From positions 1 through 9,157 of the forward strand of contig JAIRUU010000105.1 of assembly GCA_031254225.1 (NCBI GenBank): 9,157 nucleotides of DNA, written 5' to 3'. The position numbers and the translations under genes were made by a program. Positions 5,600 through 9,157 of this stretch are shown here, in pieces (position 1 is the stretch's first letter; every line of letters starts with the position of its first letter). The notes beneath the pieces are model-generated. The model ran no database searches and was not told where the DNA came from. It saw nothing but the letters and a program-made list of their open reading frames with translations. Source of the DNA: Candidatus Elusimicrobium euhamitermitis (lineage in GTDB: Bacteria; Elusimicrobiota; Elusimicrobia; Elusimicrobiales; Elusimicrobiaceae).

Positions 5600-6535
5600 T
5601 CAATACAATTTAAACCTGGCCGCCGCATTTTTGCCGCCGAAAGCGACTTTTGCCGTATAACTGCCTTTTGCAGCGCCGTTTTTGATAAAAAACGCCTGCT
5701 TTGCCGGCGCCCACGTAAAATACGCGTTGTTGCTGAACGTTACTTTATCAATAATATAATCAACCAAAACGCCGTTTTTCAAATTTAACTTCGCGTCTAT
5801 TTCAACCGGCCCGTCGTAAGCAACGGGAATTGCCGGCATATCAACCGCCGCGCTTAAAACAAAATTATCAGGCAGATATTTTACGCCGAAAATCATGGGC
5901 AGCGGCAAAGTGTCAAACAGCGTGCCTTCGTTAAAATTGTAAAGCATGTTTTGGCCGAAAATAAAACCTTTGGCTTTAAGCTTTTCGTTAGCGCCGAGAA
6001 TATTTGCTTTTTTGCCCGTAAGCCATATTCTGCCGCGCGGGGTAAAATTTACGTTAAAAACGGAAGTGTCAAGCAAAGCCAGATTATCAATTTTGCGCTG
6101 CAGCGCAAAAATGTCCGCCGCATAGTCGCAGTAAACGCCGCGGGCGGCCAGCAGGCGAAAACGCGGTTCGTCTGAAATACGGTAATTTGTTTCCGCGTAA
6201 GGCATAAGGTCATCAGTCAAAAATTTGGCAAAATTTTCCCGTTTCTCATCGCCCGGCGCGGGCTGGATAAAAATAAAAACCGCATCGGAACTTTTTATTA
6301 TTTTTTTATTCTTGCTTTCGCCTAGCACATAAACAACCGGATAGGTTTTGGAATTTTTATCATAATCACGCGGCATAACAAAACGCACCATGCGCGGCGC
6401 GACGTAAGAAGACGGAAACTCCGCGTAAGCGGCCTCGTTGCCGTCTATAAAAATGCGCTCTTCAAATTTTCCCGTTTCGGCCGCGCAAAAAAGAGGCAGC
6501 GTTAAAAGCGCAAGGGCCAGTTTAATTTTGTTCAT
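5600..6535 (-). CDS. Exported esterase-like alpha/beta-hydrolase lacking the nucleophile serine
   Basis: A 311-aa protein with a Sec signal peptide (residues 1-19, cleavage probably after CAA). Residues about 49-160 follow the layout of the putative-esterase (esterase D-like) family: VRFVMPRDYDKNSKTYPVVYVLGE (50-73), FIFIQPAPG (87-95), then NFAKFLTDDLMPYAETNYRISDEPRFRL (101-128). In active members this is followed by the nucleophile elbow GxSxGG. Here the equivalent stretch is LAARGVYCDYAAD (129-141), with no serine. The oxyanion HG is replaced by LGESK. The protein therefore looks like a degenerate, probably non-catalytic member that may bind a ligand instead. The C-terminal third (about 225-311) is beta-rich and ends in a basic segment. 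The start overlaps the YgjP-like gene by 14 bp, so the two are probably co-translated. The fold assignment is moderately sure; function is unknown. Confidence 0.75.
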   Translation of the reverse strand: MNKIKLALALLTLPLFCAAETGKFEERIFIDGNEAAYAEFPSSYVAPRMVRFVMPRDYDKNSKTYPVVYVLGESKNKKIIKSSDAVFIFIQPAPGDEKRENFAKFLTDDLMPYAETNYRISDEPRFRLLAARGVYCDYAADIFALQRKIDNLALLDTSVFNVNFTPRGRIWLTGKKANILGANEKLKAKGFIFGQNMLYNFNEGTLFDTLPLPMIFGVKYLPDNFVLSAAVDMPAIPVAYDGPVEIDAKLNLKNGVLVDYIIDKVTFSNNAYFTWAPAKQAFFIKNGAAKGSYTAKVAFGGKNAAARFKLY

Positions 6536-7151
6536 TTACAGTTTCCGCCGGAGGCTTGGAATATTTTATTTTTGTGTCAGCCATAATATGCGCGCGGTTT
6601 GAACTGAGCCACTTTCTGTGTTTGTCATAATCAGGGCAGTGGGCGGAGACGAGCGTCCAGTATTCGTCCGCGTGATTCATATGCACCAGATGCGCAAGTT
6701 CGTGCACTATCAGATAATCCATTATCACGGAGGGCATTTTTATTATGCGGTAAGAATAATTTATATTTTTTTTATCAGAGCAGCTGCCCCACATCGTGCG
6801 CTGGTCCTTAATAAAAATTGAGTTAAATTCAACGCCCATTTTTTTTGCCCAGGCCGCGGTACGCTCTTTTAAAATTGTTTCGGCCCGGCCGCGCAGCCAG
6901 TCCTCCGCCATTTGGCCAGCGTCGGCGTTTTCGTCTTTTACCGTGATTAATATTCTGCCGTCTTCAAGCCTGACGGAGGGTTCCGCCTCCGGCTCCGCGT
7001 TAACTACGGCGTCATACAACTCGCCCATATAAAGCACTTTGCCGGAAATGTCGCGCGCGGGCGCGTCTTTGGCAAAAACTTCCGGCATTTCCGTTTTAAG
7101 GGATTCAATGAAAAGTTTGATATCTGATAAAGTAGTCTCTATTTCGCTCAT
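6522..7151 (-). CDS. YgjP-type (DUF45) zinc metallopeptidase-like protein
   Basis: A 209-aa cytosolic protein. The C-terminal half has the DUF45/YgjP signature in order: TMWGSCSDKKNINYSYRII (119-137), then the zinc-binding HELAHLVHMNH (150-160; H150, H154 and probably H160 as ligands, E151 as general base), then EYWTLVSAHCPDYDKHRKWL (163-182). The N-terminal half is acidic and less conserved. Family members are gluzincin-like proteins; Escherichia coli YgjP has been described as a nucleotide pyrophosphatase, so the reaction is uncertain. A TTG at 7154 is in frame, but the ATG at 7151 is chosen as the stronger start. There is no Shine-Dalgarno; TATAAT ends 6 nt before the ATG. The gene is divergent from the HIT gene across 21 bp and overlaps the downstream esterase-like gene. 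Confidence 0.9.
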   Translation of the reverse strand: MSEIETTLSDIKLFIESLKTEMPEVFAKDAPARDISGKVLYMGELYDAVVNAEPEAEPSVRLEDGRILITVKDENADAGQMAEDWLRGRAETILKERTAAWAKKMGVEFNSIFIKDQRTMWGSCSDKKNINYSYRIIKMPSVIMDYLIVHELAHLVHMNHADEYWTLVSAHCPDYDKHRKWLSSNRAHIMADTKIKYSKPPAETVNEQN

Positions 7152-7172
7152 CAAAATATTATATAATTTGTT
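7152..7172. promoter_or_regulatory. 21-bp divergent promoter, YgjP-like / HIT
   Basis: This gap contains the palindrome ATTATATAAT (7158-7167), identical to the one at 3213-3222. TATAAT on the plus strand (7162-7167) ends 5 nt before the HIT ATG. TATAAT on the minus strand (7163..7158) ends 6 nt before the YgjP-like ATG. No Shine-Dalgarno or clear -35 is present on either side. One 10-bp symmetric core appears to serve two opposite start sites. Confidence 0.55.
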
Positions 7173-7511
7173 ATGTCAGATTGCATATTTTGCGGCATAG
7201 CGTCCGGAGAAATTGAAACAAGAATTGTTTATGAAAACGAGTTTCTTCTGGCGTTTAAAGATTTAAACCCCCAGGCCCCTACGCATATACTTATAATACC
7301 GAAAAAACATATTTCTTCCCTGTCCCGCGCGGAGGAGGAAGATTTGGAGCTGCTTGGTATGCTGCAGCTGGCCGCCGTAAAAATAGCAAAAGATTTGGAT
7401 TTAAAAGAATTCCGGCTTGTTTTAAACAACGGCAGGGCCGCGGGTCAGACGGTGGAACATCTGCATTATCACCTGCTTTCCGGCCGCAGAATGCTGTGGC
7501 CGCCCGGGTGA
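7173..7511 (+). CDS. HIT-family (HinT-like) nucleotide hydrolase
   Basis: A complete 112-aa histidine-triad protein. It starts MSDCIFCGIASGEI with the CxxC pair (C4, C7) common in bacterial HinT. It continues through DLNPQAPTHILIIPKKHI (30-47) and ends with NNGRAAGQTVEHLHYHLLSGR (85-105). The triad is H96, H98, H100; H98 is the presumed nucleophile. The closing WPPG is also typical of HinT. Known members act as purine nucleoside phosphoramidases and AMP-lysine hydrolases in the cytosol. Length is normal and nothing is missing. The ATG at 7173 has no Shine-Dalgarno, only TATAAT ending 5 nt upstream. The gene is followed, 2 bp after its stop, by a long foldback element that may end its transcription. 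Confidence 0.95.
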   Translation: MSDCIFCGIASGEIETRIVYENEFLLAFKDLNPQAPTHILIIPKKHISSLSRAEEEDLELLGMLQLAAVKIAKDLDLKEFRLVLNNGRAAGQTVEHLHYHLLSGRRMLWPPG

Positions 7512-7513
7512 TA

Positions 7514-7670
7514 AGGGCTTGCTTACGCTGTTAAAGCGTCTGCGCCGCTATCATTTTTTCGTAAATTTCCATTTTTTTACGACGATGATAGCCGGAAGTC
7601 TATCTGAGAAGTAAAAAAATGGAAATTTACAAAAAAGGAGTGCGGCGCTTTAACAGCGTAAGCAAGCCCT
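7514..7670. repeat. 157-bp nested inverted-repeat (foldback) element
   Basis: The outer arms 7514-7538 and 7646-7670 are perfect 25-bp complements. The inner arms 7561-7580 and 7611-7630 are perfect 20-bp complements (left arm GTAAATTTCCATTTTTTTAC). Between these blocks, T and A runs (7554-7559 and 7631-7636) can also pair, with a bulge. The terminal 30 nt contain a small hairpin, GATAG (7587-7591) with CTATC (7600-7604). An alternative fold exists: GCTATCAT (7547-7554) pairs with ATGATAGC (7585-7592), with CGTAAA (7560-7565) against TTTACG (7576-7581) inside. No protein is encoded. Possible identities are a MITE-like element, a very strong terminator for the HIT gene, or a structured RNA. 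No clear target-site duplication flanks it. Confidence 0.8.
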
Positions 7671-7693
7671 AAAAATTACCCCTTGTAATTTTT
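7671..7693 (+). terminator. AT-rich hairpin after the foldback element
   Basis: AAAAATTAC (7671-7679) pairs with GTAATTTTT (7685-7693) around a 5-nt loop, directly abutting the foldback element. The stem is almost all A/T but ends in a T run, so it could act as a weak terminator. It also overlaps the predicted rpsU -35. Confidence 0.3.
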
Positions 7694-7710
7694 AAAAATA
7701 ATTCTATACT
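7683..7710 (+). promoter_or_regulatory. Candidate rpsU promoter
   Basis: TTGTAA (7683-7688) and TATACT (7705-7710) are 16 bp apart, a reasonable sigma-70 match. Transcription would begin near 7717, leaving a 20-nt leader that carries the rpsU ribosome-binding site AGGTGGTG. Confidence 0.45.
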
Positions 7711-7736
7711 CAATAGTTGAAGGTGGTGAAAAGTAC

Positions 7737-7931
7737 ATGGTCTTTGTTAAAGTAAGAGACGCGGAACATTTGGAAGAAGCGCTTAAAAGATTTAAAAGAG
7801 AGTGCGAGAAAAACGGCATTCTCAAAGAAATCAAAAGACGCGAAACCTATATGCCGCCCAGCGTAAAAAGAAAATTAAAGTCTCAGGAAGCGCAGAGAAG
7901 AATGAGACGCACAAAGCGTAAACGCTTTTAA
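7737..7931 (+). CDS. rpsU: Small ribosomal subunit protein bS21
   Basis: A 64-aa basic protein, normal length for bS21. It starts MVFVKVRDAEHLEEALKRFK and includes RECEKNGILKEIKRRETYMPPSVKRK, the conserved core, followed by a strongly basic tail RRMRRTKRKRF. It binds 16S rRNA in the 30S platform near the anti-Shine-Dalgarno helix and promotes mRNA engagement. It has a clear ribosome-binding site, AGGTGGTG (7721-7728), 8 nt before the ATG, in contrast to the SD-less genes nearby. It is followed by a strong terminator and then dnaG, the classical order of the macromolecular synthesis operon. Confidence 0.97.
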   Translation: MVFVKVRDAEHLEEALKRFKRECEKNGILKEIKRRETYMPPSVKRKLKSQEAQRRMRRTKRKRF

Positions 7932-7937
7932 AAAATC

Positions 7938-7980
7938 AACAGAAAACAATAGCCTCTGTAAGAGGCTATTGTTTTCTGTT
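7938..7980 (+). terminator. Intrinsic terminator between rpsU and dnaG
   Basis: A perfect 20-bp stem (7938-7957 with 7961-7980) closes on a 3-nt loop. The GC-rich top AGCCTCT/AGAGGCT is followed on the 3' side by a T-rich run. It begins 6 nt after the rpsU stop. In Escherichia coli a terminator at the same position reduces dnaG expression relative to rpsU; the same attenuating role is inferred here. Confidence 0.85.
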
Positions 7981-8030
7981 TGCCGCGCCGTAGCAACGCG
8001 AAGGCGGGCCGCCGCGCAGGACACTCCTAA

Positions 8031-9157
8031 ATGCCGGAAAACACTGTAGAAACTATACGGGAAAAACTGGATATAGCCGAACTTGTAAAAGAATACGTGC
8101 CCGGCCTTAAAAAAGCGGGCAAAACTTACAAGGGCTGCTGCCCGTTCCACCAGGAAAAAACGCCGTCTTTTACCGTCAGTCCGGACAAAGGTTTGTTCTA
8201 CTGTTTCGGCTGCCAGACGGGCGGGGATATTTTTGCGTTTCTGATGAAAATAGAAAACCTGTCTTTCCCCGAAGCCGCCAAAAAACTGGCGGAGCGCGCG
8301 GGAGTGGAATGGAAAAAAGAAGAAACAATGTCAGACGCGGACCGGCAGAAAGTAAGACTGCGCGAACTTGTTGATTACGCCAAAAATTTTTATCACAAAA
8401 CGCTTTTAAGCGCGGCCGGAAACGCGGCGCGCGAGTACCTTAAAAAAAGAGGGATAACCAAAGAAACGGCGGAAAAATTTGAGCTCGGGTTTACGCCGGA
8501 AGGGTTTGACGGATTTTCAAAAGCCGCTTTGCACCGCGGTTTTAAGCCGGAAGAAATTTATGCCGCGGGTCTGGGCGCGCAGGGACAATACGGCGTGAGG
8601 GATTATTTCAGAAGCCGCGTAATGTTTCCTATAATTAACCAGCGCGGGGAAACGGTGGGCTTCGGCGGCCGCATTTTCGGCGACGGGGAGCCGAAATATT
8701 TAAATTCCCCAGAAACCGCGCTGTTCTCAAAAAGCCGCGTTCTTTACGGTTTAAATTTCGCGGGGCCGGAAATAAGAAAGGCGGACAACGCGATTTTGCT
8801 TGAAGGGTACATGGACGTTATCGGCGTAATGAGCGCGGGCGTCGGCAACTGCGCGGCGCCGCTCGGCACCAGTTTTAACGAGGAGCACGCCAAACTTTTA
8901 AAACGCTATACGCAAAACGTTACCGTTCTTTTTGACCCGGACGCCGCGGGAATTAAAGCCAGTCTGCGCACGTCTCTGATTTTAATTTCGCAGGGTTTAT
9001 TCGTAAAAGTGGCAAGCCTCGGAAGCGAAGGGCTGGACCCGGACGAGTTTATAAATAAATACGGCAGAGAAAAATTTGAAAATATTTTAAAAACGGCCGT
9101 TGACATTATTGATTTTCAGGCGGAAGTTTTGATAAATAAATACGGCGGCAATTTAAC
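8031..9157 (+). CDS. dnaG: DNA primase, 3' part beyond window
   Basis: The first 375 codons are visible and the frame is open to the right edge. The CHC2 zinc finger is complete: C37 and H40 in CCPFHQEKTPSF, then C58 and C61 in FYCFGC. The catalytic core follows, with RVMFPIINQRGETVGFGGR (196-214) and EPKYLNSPETALFSKSRVLYGL (220-241). The TOPRIM motifs are EGYMDVI (258-264, E258) and FDPDAAG (301-307, D302 and D304). The remaining TOPRIM and helicase-binding domain lie outside. DnaG synthesises RNA primers for lagging-strand replication and works with the replicative helicase. The ATG at 8031 gives the standard N-terminus; AGGA (8018-8021) sits 9 nt upstream as a weak ribosome-binding site. 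The 50 bp between the rpsU terminator and the start are GC-rich and show no separate promoter, so read-through from rpsU is likely. Confidence 0.97.
   Translation, partial: MPENTVETIREKLDIAELVKEYVPGLKKAGKTYKGCCPFHQEKTPSFTVSPDKGLFYCFGCQTGGDIFAFLMKIENLSFPEAAKKLAERAGVEWKKEETMSDADRQKVRLRELVDYAKNFYHKTLLSAAGNAAREYLKKRGITKETAEKFELGFTPEGFDGFSKAALHRGFKPEEIYAAGLGAQGQYGVRDYFRSRVMFPIINQRGETVGFGGRIFGDGEPKYLNSPETALFSKSRVLYGLNFAGPEIRKADNAILLEGYMDVIGVMSAGVGNCAAPLGTSFNEEHAKLLKRYTQNVTVLFDPDAAGIKASLRTSLILISQGLFVKVASLGSEGLDPDEFINKYGREKFENILKTAVDIIDFQAEVLINKYGGNL

Noticed and set aside
7514..7670. Insertion sequence remnant with target-site duplication
   Set aside because: No transposase fragment and no matching direct repeat flank the arms, so only a generic foldback or MITE-like label is justified.
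7514..7736. Known riboswitch or r-protein leader upstream of rpsU
   Set aside because: The fold is a long perfect hairpin without any conserved riboswitch core I can recognise, and the predicted rpsU promoter lies downstream of it.
7981..8030. GC-rich repeat or second structured element before dnaG
   Set aside because: GCCGCGC occurs twice directly and CGCC/GGCG can pair, but the pairing is short and ordinary for a GC-rich spacer.

Overview
The window is a compact bacterial chromosome segment holding twelve protein-coding genes, two of them cut by the window ends. No tRNA, rRNA, CRISPR array, integrase or transposase was seen. Gene content is largely housekeeping and Gram-negative in character: two lipoproteins with lipoboxes, one carrying an OmpA peptidoglycan-binding domain, a type IV pilin with FTLIEL, and a YbdG-type mechanosensitive channel. 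GC-rich codons, AT-rich start regions and a stand-alone pilin next to rpsU-dnaG would fit an Elusimicrobium-like gut bacterium. That placement is an inference from general resemblance, not a demonstrated identity.

Layout, left to right. (1) On the minus strand, an apparent transcription unit runs ybdG-like channel (3201 to 1948), plsY (1935 to 1300) and gpsA (1313 to 330), followed by an HU/IHF-type DNA-binding protein (207 to beyond the left edge). GpsA makes sn-glycerol 3-phosphate and PlsY acylates it, so these two are consecutive steps of phospholipid synthesis, and their genes overlap by 14 bases. (2) On the plus strand, an unrecognised lipoprotein (3231-4121) diverges from the channel across 29 bp and converges on the pilin across 9 bp. 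(3) On the minus strand come the pilin (4655-4131) and an OmpA/Pal-type lipoprotein (5253-4738). (4) A 346-bp gene-free stretch (5254-5599) carries a cluster of DnaA-box-like nonamers and an 18-bp perfect palindrome. It is a candidate replication origin or DnaA-controlled region. (5) On the minus strand, a YgjP-type zinc metallopeptidase (7151-6522) overlaps an exported esterase-like protein (6535-5600) whose expected nucleophile serine is absent. (6) On the plus strand come a HIT-family hydrolase (7173-7511), a 157-bp nested inverted-repeat element (7514-7670), rpsU (7737-7931), a strong intrinsic terminator (7938-7980) and dnaG (8031 to beyond the right edge). The last part has the layout of the classical rpsU-dnaG macromolecular synthesis operon.

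The most unusual signals are regulatory and structural. Six genes without a convincing Shine-Dalgarno sequence (channel, plsY, lipoprotein, pilin, YgjP-like, HIT) each have TATAAT ending 5-8 nt before the ATG, which suggests leaderless transcripts. The two divergent gaps share the same 10-bp palindrome ATTATATAAT, which supplies a TATAAT in both directions. The other leading candidates are the DnaA-box cluster and the nested foldback element with two competing folds.
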